From positions 1 through 53,612 of the forward strand of contig DAIDLI010000171.1 of assembly GCA_027449545.1 (NCBI GenBank): DNA of 53,612 bases. Reading direction: 5' to 3'. This DNA is from Acidobacteriaceae bacterium (GTDB taxonomy: Bacteria; Acidobacteriota; Terriglobia; Terriglobales; Acidobacteriaceae). Below the pieces are notes generated by a model. That model made no database searches, was not told the DNA's origin, and saw only the letters and a program-made list of their open reading frames with translations. A program made the translations under genes and the position numbers. Shown in pieces: positions 35,189-45,055 of the stretch. Each line of letters opens with the position of its first letter. Within the stretch, counting starts at the first letter, position 1.

Positions 35189-36046
35189 ATGCCTGAAGGC
35201 GACACCATCTTTCGAACGGCGCGCACGCTGGGCCGCGCTCTGGGCGGCAAGCCGGTCACCGCGTTCCGCTCCACCTATCCCAACCTGACGCGCTTCCATG
35301 AAGACGCTCCGCTCACCGGGCGCGTGGTGGAGAGCGTGGAGGCGCGTGGCAAGTGGCTGCTGATTCACTTCTCCGGCGGGGCCACGCTGGCCACGCACAT
35401 GCTGATGAACGGAAGCTGGCACATCTACCGGCACGGCGAGCGCTGGCTCAAGTCGCGCCTGGACATGCGCATCCTGATTGAAAACAGCGAGTACGTGGCG
35501 GTGGGCTTCAAGGTGCCGGTGGCGGAGATGCACACCGCGGAGTCGTTGGCGCGGCACGCGCGCATTCCGGCCACGGAGACCGATGTGCTGCGCGCGGAGT
35601 TCGATGCGCAGGAGGTGACGCGCCGCATGCTGGCGCGCCCGCAGGAGACCATCGGCGATGTGCTGCTCGATCAGCGGGTGACGGCCGGCGTGGGCAATGA
35701 GTTCAAGTCGGAGATCTGTTTTGTCACTGGCATTCATCCCTTTTGTCCGGTCGCATCGCTGAGCGCCGGGCAGGTGCAGGCGGTGATCGCCGCGGCGCGC
35801 AAACTGGTGGGAGCCAATGTGCTGTGGGACTCCGGCGATCGCATGGTCACCTACATGGGCCGCGGGCGGCGGACGACACACAGCTCCGATCCCGCCGAGA
35901 GCGTGTGGGTCTATGGACGCGCGGGGCAGCCCTGCCGCCGCTGCGGCGAGCCGATCCGGCGGCGCCTCCAGGGCAAGGATGCGCGGGTCACGTTCTGGTG
36001 CCCGCGCTGCCAGCCCATGCCGGATGGAACCGACGTGGATGGGTGA
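35189..36046 (+). CDS. nei: Endonuclease VIII-type DNA glycosylase (Fpg/Nei family)
   Basis: The 285-residue product is a bifunctional DNA glycosylase/AP lyase that removes oxidised bases. The N-terminus MPEGDT presents the catalytic Pro2 and Glu3 exposed after Met removal; the MPEGDT form is typical of Nei2-like enzymes. The helix-two-turn-helix lies near VTAGVGNEFKSEI, and a C-terminal zinc finger shows C-x2-C (CRRCG) and C-x2-C (CPRC). It begins 40 bases after a hairpin. Its neighbour lhr is also adjacent to nei in mycobacteria, which supports a shared repair role. Confidence 0.92.
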   Translation: MPEGDTIFRTARTLGRALGGKPVTAFRSTYPNLTRFHEDAPLTGRVVESVEARGKWLLIHFSGGATLATHMLMNGSWHIYRHGERWLKSRLDMRILIENSEYVAVGFKVPVAEMHTAESLARHARIPATETDVLRAEFDAQEVTRRMLARPQETIGDVLLDQRVTAGVGNEFKSEICFVTGIHPFCPVASLSAGQVQAVIAAARKLVGANVLWDSGDRMVTYMGRGRRTTHSSDPAESVWVYGRAGQPCRRCGEPIRRRLQGKDARVTFWCPRCQPMPDGTDVDG

Positions 36047-37097
36047 GGCGGGCGGATGCCCCATCCTGACCGCGTTGTGCGGTTAAGGTGGGAGAGCACA
36101 ACACTCGACAGACTCCCGGGAAGAAATACAGGCGGGTGGTGTGCTCCTGGTTCTCCCGCGATCGGGCGTGCCTATCCTTCGCTTTTTTCTAGCGAAGGGT
36201 AGGAGGGCACGAATCTCGACCGCCGATTTCACGAGAACGACGCGCTTCGGGGAATTGATTCCCTCTCTGAAACGCGGTCCAGCTCGATTGGAAGAAGGAT
36301 CCGCGGCTGCTTTTCCGGTAAGGTCAGCGTTGCCGACAATAGGCCCGCGACCTCATTCCAGCACAAGCCCCGCTGCTCTTATGCGTTGTCATCCTGAGGC
36401 GCAGCCGAAGGATCTGCGGTTGCTCTTCAAAGGTCTATCCGGTCAACAGGCCTGCGATCATCCGGCGGGTGGCGTCCCCTTCTTTCCCCTGGTTCTCCCA
36501 CGCTGAACGTGACAAAGTGGAAACAGCCGCACGGCTGGTAACGGACGAGCTTCGCCATGAAGGGAAATTCTATAGCCGCCCCGATCGCAGTCCTTGCCAG
36601 CCCACCCTTCGCCAGAAAAGAGGCGAAGGATGGGGCACCCCGGTGTGTGGGCTAGGGAAGGATTAGGAAAACAGGGTGCGCCACCCGCCCTAATCTAAAA
36701 AGAGGGCCGCCGGAATCCCGGGCACAGACGAGATGCTCTCAGCGCGGGAGTGTCTCACGGCCCACGCTGCGAAGTCCATGCGCCTCGTCTCGGCGAACTG
36801 TCCTCGGAAATAAACCCTTCACCCTATTTGCGAGGAATTTCGCGGTATTGTGCAAACTCATTTCGGGGTTGTGCTTTCGGGTTTCAGAGTGCCGCCGCAG
36901 CCATTCCAAAAATGACGGGCCAGGGTTCCGGCACCGGTTCGCAAGTTCTTGAAAAGAAGTCGCATGCAAACAAGTTCCCTGGATCCAGACAGTTGCACGG
37001 CATGGTCCGCTGCAACCCATTGATTCTGGATCACTTCTTTGCAGGCGTAGGGGAGGGGGTGCCGGCGCCTACGCCTGCGCGGGCCACCGGATTGGGT
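36047..37097. other. 1 kb gap with dispersed palindromes, no gene recognised
   Basis: No credible gene is seen. Contents: an inverted repeat CCTTCGC (36176-36182)/GCGAAGG (36192-36198), a copy of the dispersed repeat ending in GGATCTGCGGTTGC (36388-36428), and a longer hairpin at 36601-36634 (CCCACCCTTCGCC with GGCGAAGGATGGG, one mismatch). The two CCTTCGC hairpins are relatives of each other. The stretch from about 36740 to 37097 downstream of the PBP gene shows nothing I recognise. Confidence 0.6.
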
Positions 37098-39533
37098 TTA
37101 GTTGCCGCTCTTGCTGCCCAGCCCGAACATGCGCTCGAAGAGGTTGGGACGCTTGTTCTGGTGGTCGCAGTAGTCGGTGGGAGCGGTGCCGTCGAGGAAG
37201 GCGGCTTCGTAGGCATCGGGGCAGGCGTTATCGCTGAGCAGGTTGGTCACCTTGTCGATGCTGTCGATCTGGACGCCGTCGGGCGCGGTGAAGTCGTTGG
37301 TGTCGGAGTAGGCGGGCAGCGCGGTGGCGGCCTTCATGAAGTTGGCCCAGATGGGCGCGGCGGCATGGGCGCCTTCGATCTTGATGTCGGTGTAGTCGTC
37401 GTTGCCTACCCAGACCACGCAGATCAGGTTGGAGGTGAAGCCCGCGAACCAGGCATCGTGGTCGGTGCCGGTCTTGCCGGCGGCCGGAGCGCTGAAGCCC
37501 ATGTTGCGGACGGCTGCGCCGGTGCCGCAGTAATCCCTTCCGCCAATCTCGCAGGGATCGCCGCCGTTGCCGCGCAGCACATCTTCCATCATGCTGGTGG
37601 TCAGGAAGGCCACCCGGGGATCCAGGACGGTCTTGGATTCCGGCGCGTAGTCGGCCACGATGTCGCCGGTAGGCGTACGGACGCTGGCCAGCATCCACGG
37701 CTCGAGATGCACGCCGCCATTGGCGAAGACGGTATAGGCGCCCGCCACCTGCAAGGGCGTGGCGTCGTAGGAGCCGATAGCCACCGAGGGTGTTCCCCGC
37801 GCGTTCACGATGCCGGCCGCGCGGCCCAGCGCCGCAACCCGGTCGAAGCCCACCATGGCGCCGAGGCTGATGGTGGCATTGTTGTCGGAGCGCATCAGCG
37901 CCAGGCGGGCGCTGATGTCTCCGTAGTATTCGTTCTTGTAATTGCGCGGCGTGTAGACCTGGTTATCGCCCACGTCGTACGAGGTCTGCGTGTCGTTGAG
38001 CATGGTGAGGGGCGAGAAGAGCTTGGTCTGGCCGGGCAGCAGGGTGCCTTCAATCGCGGTCTGGAATGCGGCGGCGTAGACGAATGGCTTGTAGGTGGAT
38101 CCGGTGGGCCGCTGCGCCACGGCATGGTCCAGTTGCGAGGCTCCGTAGTTGCGGCCGCCGACCAGGGCCAGCACCTGGCCGGTGTGCGGGTTCAGCGCCA
38201 CCAGCGCCACCTGCGGATAGACATAGGGGCGGCCCAGCTTGCGGTCGCGTGCATGCAATCTGTCCACTTCCTGATCGATGGAATGCATGCTGGCGGCAAC
38301 CGCCTCGGTGGCCACGCGCTGCAGGTCGGGATCGAGCGAGGTATAGATGCGCAGGCCTTCGCGGTTGAAGTCGCGGTCGCCGAGGCGCCGGATGAGCTGG
38401 TCGTGGACCAGGTCCACGAAGTAGGGCGCCTCGCTGGCGTCCACGCTGCCGGGGGCCAGGTGCAGCGGCTCCAGCTTGGCGGCTTCCGCCTGTTCCTTGG
38501 TGATGGCGCCGGTTTCCACCATGGAGTCGAGCACCAGGTTGCGGCGGTCGATGGCGCGCCGGGGATGGCGGAAGGGATTGAGCCGGTTGGGGCTCTGGAT
38601 CATGCCCGCCAGCAGAGCGCACTCCGGCAGGCTGAGCTGGCGCACGTCCTTGCCGAAGTAGGCCTGCGCGGCCTCGCCAAAGCCGTCGATGGAGAAGCTG
38701 CCCCGCTGTCCCAGGTTGATCTCATTGGCGTACATCTGGAAGATCTGTTGCTTGGTGAAGCGGTGCTCGAGCTGGAAGGTGATGGCGATCTCGATGATCT
38801 TGCGCTTGATGCGGCGAGCGGGGGTGAGAAAGAAGCCGCGCGCCAACTGCATCGTGAGCGTGGAACCGCCTTCGATCCAGCGATGCCCGGGCTCGAGGTC
38901 GTTGATCGCCGCGCCGAACATGCGGTGCAGGTCCACGCCGTTGTGCTCAAAGAAGCGGCGGTCTTCAATGGCGACGACGGCGTTGACGAGGTTGTGCGGG
39001 ATCTCGTCGTAGGTGACGAGGCGGCGCTTGATGCGGTGCGTGCCGGCGCTGAGGCCGGTGATCAGCAGCGGCTCCAGCTCATAGCTGGAGAGCTGCTGGC
39101 CTTTGGCGTCGAGGATGGAATCGACCACGCCGCCGCTTTCATGGATGGTGGCGGCGTCGGGCGCGTGGTAGGACTGCGGGCCTGGACTGACGGTGATGGA
39201 CTGGGCGTGGATGGTGTAGGTGCCGAGCGGCGAGGGCTGCACCGCTCCGGTGGTGGTGTAGCCGGCCTGGCTCAGCTCGCTGGCGATCAGCTTGATGGGC
39301 AGCTTCTGGCCGGGGCGCACCTCGCGGGGCGCGGCGTAGATCTTGGCGGTGTCGGCGAACAAGGGCTGGCTGAGCCGCTTGTCCACAACGCTTTTGTAGG
39401 CGAAGTAGTAGTAGGTGAAGACCGAAGCGCCGGCCAGCACGCACAAAGCGAAGGCGGAGGCGGCGACCACCAGCGCCACCTTCAGTGCGGAATGATGCCC
39501 TGTGGGCCGTGCAAACTTGATCTTCACTGCCAT
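37098..39533 (-). CDS. Class A penicillin-binding protein (bifunctional transglycosylase/transpeptidase)
   Basis: The 811-residue product polymerises and cross-links peptidoglycan at the inner membrane. A membrane anchor spans about 18-40. The GT51 transglycosylase domain has its catalytic glutamate in EDRRFFEHNG (E190) and the block EGGSTLTMQLARG. The transpeptidase domain has STYK (S479, K482), SDN (549-551) and the KTG box in AGKTGTD. A roughly 100-residue region between the anchor and GT51 resembles the UB2H-type domain of PBP1b-like proteins. It ends with a cysteine-containing tail (residues about 765-800). The ATG is a clear start. Confidence 0.94.
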   Translation of the reverse strand: MAVKIKFARPTGHHSALKVALVVAASAFALCVLAGASVFTYYYFAYKSVVDKRLSQPLFADTAKIYAAPREVRPGQKLPIKLIASELSQAGYTTTGAVQPSPLGTYTIHAQSITVSPGPQSYHAPDAATIHESGGVVDSILDAKGQQLSSYELEPLLITGLSAGTHRIKRRLVTYDEIPHNLVNAVVAIEDRRFFEHNGVDLHRMFGAAINDLEPGHRWIEGGSTLTMQLARGFFLTPARRIKRKIIEIAITFQLEHRFTKQQIFQMYANEINLGQRGSFSIDGFGEAAQAYFGKDVRQLSLPECALLAGMIQSPNRLNPFRHPRRAIDRRNLVLDSMVETGAITKEQAEAAKLEPLHLAPGSVDASEAPYFVDLVHDQLIRRLGDRDFNREGLRIYTSLDPDLQRVATEAVAASMHSIDQEVDRLHARDRKLGRPYVYPQVALVALNPHTGQVLALVGGRNYGASQLDHAVAQRPTGSTYKPFVYAAAFQTAIEGTLLPGQTKLFSPLTMLNDTQTSYDVGDNQVYTPRNYKNEYYGDISARLALMRSDNNATISLGAMVGFDRVAALGRAAGIVNARGTPSVAIGSYDATPLQVAGAYTVFANGGVHLEPWMLASVRTPTGDIVADYAPESKTVLDPRVAFLTTSMMEDVLRGNGGDPCEIGGRDYCGTGAAVRNMGFSAPAAGKTGTDHDAWFAGFTSNLICVVWVGNDDYTDIKIEGAHAAAPIWANFMKAATALPAYSDTNDFTAPDGVQIDSIDKVTNLLSDNACPDAYEAAFLDGTAPTDYCDHQNKRPNLFERMFGLGSKSGN

Positions 39534-39648
39534 GAAAAAACAGCTCCCAGCTATCGGCTTGCAGTTGCCAGCGTTGCTTGCCGATCGTCGCGTTCTCGCG
39601 TTCTCTCGTCCATCCGATTGGGCATCTGAAGCACTCCCCGGCTAGAAG

Positions 39649-41439
39649 CTAGAAGCTCGTCGCTAGAAGCTGCTCTTCCGCAATCTTGTGTTTCAATGCC
39701 GCCGTCACCTCGGCGATCGCGACATCGATGCTGGACGCAGTGGCGCGCGTGACCAGCTCCACCTGACCGGAGGCGGCCTTTTTGCCTACATTGATGCGGT
39801 AGGGAATGCCCACGAGATCGGCGTCTTTGAATTTGACGCCGGCACGCTCGTCTCTGTCATCCAGCAGCACATCAAGCCCTGCGGATTCAAGCTGTGCGCC
39901 GATCTGTTCGCCGGTGGCGCGCAGGGTCTCGTCGGCCACGTTGGTGATGGTGACCACTACCTGGAAGGGGGCAATGGAAGCCGGCAGCCAGAAGCCGTTC
40001 GCGTCATTGGAGCTCTCGATGGCCGAGGTGAGGATGCGCTCGATGCCAATGCCGTAGCTGCCCATGATGGGTGTGACTTCCTTGCCGTTGGGGTCGAGCA
40101 CGCGCGCGCCCATGGACTGCGAGTACTTGTAGCCGAGCTTGAAGATGTGGCCGATCTCGACGGCTTTGCCGACGACCAGCTTGCCGGAGCAGCCCGGCTT
40201 GGGGCAGCCCTCGCCCTCGTTGACGCTGCGGATGTCGGCGGCCAGGGTCCAGCCGAAGTCGCGGCCGGCGGTTACGTTGCGCAGGTGATAGTCCTGCTGG
40301 TTGGCGCCGCAGACCATGTTCTGGCGGCCTTCGAGGGCATGATCGACGACGACCGTAACCCCCTCGCCCAGCGGCTGGGCCTCCGGCTTGAGGCCGACCG
40401 GGCCGAGGTAGCCGGCGGGGCCGTTCAGGTACTGTTCGAGTTCACCACCGACCATCGGGCGCAGCTCCGCTGCACCAAGGACGCCGAGGAGCTTGGTTTC
40501 GTTCACCTGGTGGTCGCCGCGCAGGAAAGTGGCGACGCCGTGCCAGGTGTCTTTGGCTCCCGCCGTGCCGCGCTTCAAGGCCATGTAGGCCACGCACTTG
40601 ATGTCGGATGCCGGTGAGATCTTGAAGAAGGCGGCGACGTCGGCGATGGAAGCGCAGCCGGGAGCGTGCACCAGCTCGGGTTTGCCGTCGCCGGTGGGTT
40701 CCATCTCGGTTACGGCATCGAGCCGCGAAGCCGCCTTTTCGAGGTTGGCCGCGTAGCCGCAGGCGGGGCAGCTTGCAATGAGGTCCTCGCCGGCGTCGGT
40801 GTAGACCATGAACTCCTGCGACTGGGAGCCGCCCATGGAGCCAGAATCGGCCTCCACGGCGACGAACTTGAGGCCGCAGCGGCGGAAGATGGTGCGGTAG
40901 ACCTGGTCGTGCAGGTCGAAGCTCTTGTCAAGGCCGGCCTGGTCGATGTCGAAGGAGTAGCTGTCCTTCATGGTGAACTGGCGGACGCGCAGCAGGCCCG
41001 ACTTGGGCCGCGGCTCGTCGCGGAACTTGGTCTGGATCTGGTACCAGATCTGCGGCAACTGCTTGTAGCTGCGCAGCTCGTTGCGGGCAATGCTGGTCAT
41101 GATCTCTTCATGGGTCATGCCCAGGCAGAGCTCGGCGCCCTTGCGGTCCTTGAGGCGGAACATGTTTTCGCCCATGCCGGTCCAGCGGCCGGACTCCACC
41201 CAGGGCTCTTTGGGCAGGATGCCGGGCAGGTAGAACTCCTGGCCGATGGTGTCCATCTCCTGGCGCACGATGGCGACGATCTTGTTGAGCGAGCGCTGGC
41301 CGAGGAAGAGGTAGTTGTAGATGCCGGCGCCGAGCTGGCGGATGTAGCCGGCGCGGAGCAGGAACTTGTGGCTGGCGACTTCGGCGTCGGCCGGGGCCTC
41401 GCGGAGGGTGGGCACAAAGAGCTTGGACCAACGATGCAT
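39649..41439 (-). CDS. proS: Prolyl-tRNA synthetase (bacterial type with editing insertion)
   Basis: ProS charges tRNA(Pro). The 596-residue product starts with [20 protein letters not shown], the normal N-terminus of bacterial ProRS. Class II motifs are seen: motif 2 in the [21 protein letters not shown] region, and motif 3 near the [10 protein letters not shown] segment. Between them (about 220-390) is the editing INS domain. A C-terminal anticodon-binding domain follows. In-frame upstream codons (ATG at 41463 and beyond) would add 8 or more residues; no clear ribosome binding site decides between them. It lies in a minus-strand run with the PBP and PAP2 genes. Confidence 0.95.
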   Translation of the reverse strand: MHRWSKLFVPTLREAPADAEVASHKFLLRAGYIRQLGAGIYNYLFLGQRSLNKIVAIVRQEMDTIGQEFYLPGILPKEPWVESGRWTGMGENMFRLKDRKGAELCLGMTHEEIMTSIARNELRSYKQLPQIWYQIQTKFRDEPRPKSGLLRVRQFTMKDSYSFDIDQAGLDKSFDLHDQVYRTIFRRCGLKFVAVEADSGSMGGSQSQEFMVYTDAGEDLIASCPACGYAANLEKAASRLDAVTEMEPTGDGKPELVHAPGCASIADVAAFFKISPASDIKCVAYMALKRGTAGAKDTWHGVATFLRGDHQVNETKLLGVLGAAELRPMVGGELEQYLNGPAGYLGPVGLKPEAQPLGEGVTVVVDHALEGRQNMVCGANQQDYHLRNVTAGRDFGWTLAADIRSVNEGEGCPKPGCSGKLVVGKAVEIGHIFKLGYKYSQSMGARVLDPNGKEVTPIMGSYGIGIERILTSAIESSNDANGFWLPASIAPFQVVVTITNVADETLRATGEQIGAQLESAGLDVLLDDRDERAGVKFKDADLVGIPYRINVGKKAASGQVELVTRATASSIDVAIAEVTAALKHKIAEEQLLATSF

Positions 41440-41600
41440 AAAGGAGTGCGCAAACTTTCCCATTCGCCGCGCAGTGGCCGGGCGAATGACGAGCAAATTG
41501 GGGCAGTTTCTATTTTAAATGTTGGGCGGATTGAGCGCCGCGCCTTCGCTCACTCTTCCACAAATAGCGCGAAGGCGTCCCGGCTGGCGTGGATCACGGC

Positions 41601-42569
41601 TTATCTCGATTTCGGCCCGGTGGAAAAAACTGTGTCGGTGGCGAGGACATGATCCTCCGTCTCCGGCCCCGCCAGCCACTGCACGAGCAGCGTGAACGGC
41701 ACCGCCGCGGCCAGATCGGGCCAATAGTGTTCTCCGGTGGCCAGCGCCACAAACGCGGTGAGCAGCACAAACGCAAGGCAAGCCGCCCGCCACCATCGCT
41801 GGCGGGCATTCAGCCACAGGAGAGCGGCCCAGGTCAGGTGCAGCGAGGGAAAGCAATTGCGATAGGCGCGGGGCTGGCTGACATGCGCCTGCCCCACCGC
41901 TGGCACCAGAACGAAACACAGCGATCCTAGAAGGGGTGCGATGCAGAGGGCCCAAAGAAGACGCCTTCGCCCCCGGCCCGCGGAGAGCCGGATTCCCAGC
42001 GCCACCGCCAGAGGCAACGAGTAATAAATTGCATCGACCGCGACTATCCGCCAGGTCTGCGTCATGGCCCACCTGTGCAGCGCCGTGCTCACACCGTGGT
42101 CGAGCCTGAGCAGTTCGGCATCGTAGGTGTGCGGTGTGATCTGCTCAATCAGGCCATTGGCGGTATCCGCCAGGAGCGCCACCATCGGCAGCAACAGAGC
42201 GACGCGCAGGTTTTGCTGAGCGGTCTGATCGCCACCAAGCGAATCCCGGGCCAGCGCGACGACACTGCCCCACCCGAGAGCCAGGAGACCGGCGATCGAC
42301 CACGGAATGTGCAGCCAGATTTCGAGCCCGAAGGCGGGCAGCGCCGCGCCGGCCAGGAGTAGAACGCTCGATCTCTCGAAGCCCGCCAGTAGCAGCGTGG
42401 CCCCGAAGGCTACATCGACGAATCGCAGCGCGAAGACGCTGGCCAGCCGCGCCGTTGCCGCGTCGGCAAGCAGCACGAACAGCCAGGCACACCCCAGCAG
42501 GACGTCCCCTTCACGAACAAAGGAGATGGTGCGGCGTACTTCGTGCTGGGGCCCGGTTTGCGAAGGCAT
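41601..42569 (-). CDS. PAP2-superfamily (AUR1-like) membrane phosphatase/transferase
   Basis: The 322-residue product has about eight hydrophobic spans. The C-terminal half shows the PAP2 signature in the form RNCFPSLH (second motif) and TGEHYWPD (third motif, with catalytic His and Asp), typical of the AUR1/PAP2_3 branch. These act on lipid phosphates or lipid headgroup transfer at the membrane. Whether it dephosphorylates undecaprenyl pyrophosphate or another lipid cannot be told. It is followed by proS and preceded by kdsD on the same strand. Confidence 0.78.
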   Translation of the reverse strand: MPSQTGPQHEVRRTISFVREGDVLLGCAWLFVLLADAATARLASVFALRFVDVAFGATLLLAGFERSSVLLLAGAALPAFGLEIWLHIPWSIAGLLALGWGSVVALARDSLGGDQTAQQNLRVALLLPMVALLADTANGLIEQITPHTYDAELLRLDHGVSTALHRWAMTQTWRIVAVDAIYYSLPLAVALGIRLSAGRGRRRLLWALCIAPLLGSLCFVLVPAVGQAHVSQPRAYRNCFPSLHLTWAALLWLNARQRWWRAACLAFVLLTAFVALATGEHYWPDLAAAVPFTLLVQWLAGPETEDHVLATDTVFSTGPKSR

Positions 42570-42579
42570 TGGATTGGTC

Positions 42580-43593
42580 TCAGATCAACTCCACGCCCCA
42601 CATGTCGTGCAGGTGCACCACGCCTTCGACGCGCTGCCCGGCATCGACGACGACCAGCGAGGTAATCTTGCGCTCCTCCAGAATCGCCAGCGCTTTGGCG
42701 GCCAGTTCGTTCCCGGCAATCGTCCTCGGGCGCGGGTTCATGGCTTCGCCGGCGGTCTTGCTCAGGGCGGCGCCGCCTTCGCGCTCCAGCAGGCGACGCA
42801 GGTCGCCATCGCTAATGACCCCGCGCAACCGGCCATCCTCCTGCACGGTCGTCATGCCCAGCTTCTTCGAGGACATCTCGAAGATCACGTCGGTCATGGG
42901 CGTTTGCGGCGCGACCACGGGAATGCTCTCGCCGCTGTGCATCAGGTCGCGCACCTTGGCGAGCTGCTTGCCCAGCTTGCCGCCGGGGTGCAGTTCGGCG
43001 AAGTCCTCGGCGCGGAAGCCCTTGCGCAGACTCACGGCGATGGCCAGCGCATCGCCCAAGGCGAGCATGGTGGTGGTGGAGGCGGTAGGGGCCAGGTTCA
43101 GGCCGCAGGCCTCGCGCTCCACCGAGCAGTCAAGGGCCACGTCGCTGGCCTGGGCGAGCGTGGAGCCGCTGTTGCAGCAGAAGCTGATGAGCGCGTCGCC
43201 TTTGCGCTTGAGCGTGGCGAGAAGGCGCAGGATTTCCTCGGTCTCGCCGCTGGCGGAGAGCGCAACTACGACGTCGCCGGGCATCAGCACGCCCAGGTCG
43301 CCGTGGACGGCCTCCGCTGGGTGCAGGAACAGCGCCGGGGAGCCGGTGGAGCTGAGGGTGGCGGCGATCTTCTGGGCGATGATGCCGCTCTTGCCCATGC
43401 CGGTGACCACCACGCGGCCGTTGGAGCTGCCGCAGCGCAGGATCATGTCCACGGCGCGATCGAAATCGGCGGCCATCGCGCCCTCCAGCCGGGCGGCAAG
43501 CGCCTCCAGGGCGGCGGCTTCGGTGCGCACCAGTTCCGCCGGACAGAGGCTGGCCGGGAGGGCTGCGGGACCTTTGCAGTTGGACTGGCTCAT
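42580..43593 (-). CDS. kdsD: D-arabinose-5-phosphate isomerase (SIS plus two CBS domains)
   Basis: KdsD converts ribulose-5-phosphate to arabinose-5-phosphate, the precursor of Kdo in LPS. The 337-residue product has an N-terminal SIS domain with VVTGMGKSGIIAQKIA and LSASGETEE, followed by two CBS domains (about 215-330). The PGGKLGKQL segment before the CBS pair is typical. I chose the ATG at 43593: an in-frame extension to 43635 adds 14 residues, of which the first are encoded by an octamer repeat and have no family match. With lpxC it supports an LPS outer membrane. It is divergent from the TlpA gene across the repeat. Confidence 0.93.
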   Translation of the reverse strand: MSQSNCKGPAALPASLCPAELVRTEAAALEALAARLEGAMAADFDRAVDMILRCGSSNGRVVVTGMGKSGIIAQKIAATLSSTGSPALFLHPAEAVHGDLGVLMPGDVVVALSASGETEEILRLLATLKRKGDALISFCCNSGSTLAQASDVALDCSVEREACGLNLAPTASTTTMLALGDALAIAVSLRKGFRAEDFAELHPGGKLGKQLAKVRDLMHSGESIPVVAPQTPMTDVIFEMSSKKLGMTTVQEDGRLRGVISDGDLRRLLEREGGAALSKTAGEAMNPRPRTIAGNELAAKALAILEERKITSLVVVDAGQRVEGVVHLHDMWGVELI

Positions 43594-43617
43594 CGGTCTC
43601 TGATGGTAAAGGAAAGA

Positions 43618-43687
43618 CAGGGAATGAGGGAACAAGGGAATGAGGGAACGAGGGAACTAGGGAAGAGGGAACTAGGGAACAGGGCGG
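43618..43687 (+). repeat. Octamer array between divergent kdsD and TlpA genes
   Basis: Imperfect 8-bp units of GGGAACAA, GGGAATGA, GGGAACGA and GGGAACTA type. The same family appears inside lhr (30008-30107, 30554-30703). It occupies the promoter space upstream of both genes. Confidence 0.9.
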
Positions 43688-43744
43688 CTTCTGCAACTCT
43701 TGGTGCGCCGGTTCCTTGTTCCCCGCTTCCGGGGTCCCTACAAT

Positions 43745-44398
43745 ATGTGTATGAGTACCTTCCCCGTTCGCCGCAATACGATGGTTCTCGGTTTTGTGTT
43801 TTTGATTCTGGCCGCTTTTCTGTGGGCCGGGTGGGCCAACTGGGAGTACCGCAGACAGCAGGCGGAGCGGCAAGCCGCGGCCCAGGCGATGCAGGGCATG
43901 CTGGTGCCGGATGGCGGCGGAGCACTCGGTTACGCGTCGCCGCTCCAGAACAAGCCGGCTCCTGAGTTTACGCTGACCGATCTGGATGGCAAGAAGGTTT
44001 CGCTGGCTGACTACCGCGGCAAAGCGGTGCTGATCAACTTCTGGGCGACGTGGTGCGGACCCTGCAAGATGGAGACGCCCTGGCTCGCCGATTTGCAGAA
44101 GAAGTATGGCGCGCAGGGGTTCCAGGTGCTGGGCATCGACAGCGAGGGCGACGGCGCCAAGCCGGGCAGCGACACGTGGAAGCAAGATGAAGCCCAGGTA
44201 AGAAAATTTGCCGCGCTGATGAAGATTCCGTATCCGGTGCTGCTGGGCGGCGACGCGCTTTCCAAGCCCTACGGCGGAGTGGACGACCTGCCCACCTCGT
44301 TTTACGTAAATCGCAAAGGCGTGGTGGTGGCGGCGCAGGTGGGCATTGACTCCGAGAGCGCCATGGAAGCCAACGTCAAGAAGGCGATGGCGGAGTAG
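43745..44398 (+). CDS. Membrane-anchored TlpA/ResA-like thioredoxin
   Basis: The 217-residue product has one N-terminal membrane span (about 12-30) and a periplasmic thioredoxin domain with the redox motif WCGPC in INFWATWCGPCKME, plus the cis-proline region DDLPTSFYV. TlpA/ResA-like proteins reduce periplasmic disulfides, often in cytochrome c maturation. Two in-frame ATGs lie close together (43745 and 43751); the first is used. A DsbD-alpha-like gene follows 72 bases later, suggesting shared thiol chemistry. Confidence 0.85.
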   Translation: MCMSTFPVRRNTMVLGFVFLILAAFLWAGWANWEYRRQQAERQAAAQAMQGMLVPDGGGALGYASPLQNKPAPEFTLTDLDGKKVSLADYRGKAVLINFWATWCGPCKMETPWLADLQKKYGAQGFQVLGIDSEGDGAKPGSDTWKQDEAQVRKFAALMKIPYPVLLGGDALSKPYGGVDDLPTSFYVNRKGVVVAAQVGIDSESAMEANVKKAMAE

Positions 44399-44470
44399 CG
44401 CGTAGCTGTGGTTTTGCTGGGGCAGGATTCGAGGCCCAGGCACTGAAGACTCGATCGAGGAAATTCTGAG

Positions 44471-44971
44471 ATGAAGAAGCTCACGGGAATCGTTGTAGTG
44501 GCATTGGCTTTCGCGGCACTTGGTGCGCGGGGGCAGTTCATCGCGAAAACCGGGCAGGGTCCCGCGGCGGCGCAGACAGAGGCGGTGCAGTACCTGTTTC
44601 CGGAGCAGGTGACGCTCGCGGCTGGCAAAACGTCCAAGGTGGATTTGCACTTCCGGGTGGCGCCGGGGCTGCACATTCAGTCGCATAAGCCCGGCAGCGA
44701 GTTTTATATTCCCACGGTCTTTTCAATTCCTGCCGGCGCGGGGGTGAAGCTGGTGGGGGCTACGTATCCGCCGGGCGCCGACGTGCGGCTGCCCTCCGAT
44801 CCCAAGACGCCGCTCAACGTCTACACGGGAGACTTCGTGATCCAGGCGCGGCTGCTGGCCAGCCGGGGCAATCACCTGGTCCGCGCCAAGCTGCGCTACC
44901 AGGCCTGCGACAACACCCAGTGCATGCCGCCCAAGACGGTGCCGGTGGCGGTGGACGTCATCGGCAAATAG
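44471..44971 (+). CDS. Secreted DsbD N-terminal (alpha) domain-like protein
   Basis: The 166-residue product has a signal peptide (to about residue 22) and a single immunoglobulin-like domain resembling the N-terminal domain of DsbD. The pair of cysteines in YQACDNTQCMPPKT is the DsbD-alpha redox signature. The membrane and thioredoxin domains of DsbD are absent, so it must accept electrons from a separately encoded carrier such as CcdA/DsbD. It follows the TlpA gene on the same strand and probably works with it. Confidence 0.82.
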   Translation: MKKLTGIVVVALAFAALGARGQFIAKTGQGPAAAQTEAVQYLFPEQVTLAAGKTSKVDLHFRVAPGLHIQSHKPGSEFYIPTVFSIPAGAGVKLVGATYPPGADVRLPSDPKTPLNVYTGDFVIQARLLASRGNHLVRAKLRYQACDNTQCMPPKTVPVAVDVIGK

Positions 44972-45055
44972 CTCTGCCCCGCTCAGGAGCAGCCCTGGTT
45001 GCAGGGATAGCCCTGGTTGCGGGGAGTCAGAGCGGACCCTCGGACTTGCAATTTT

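Noticed and set aside
36750..39629. Long open frame antisense to the class A PBP
   Set aside because: The PBP on the other strand has full GT51 and transpeptidase motifs; the antisense product is a Gly/Val/His-rich shadow.
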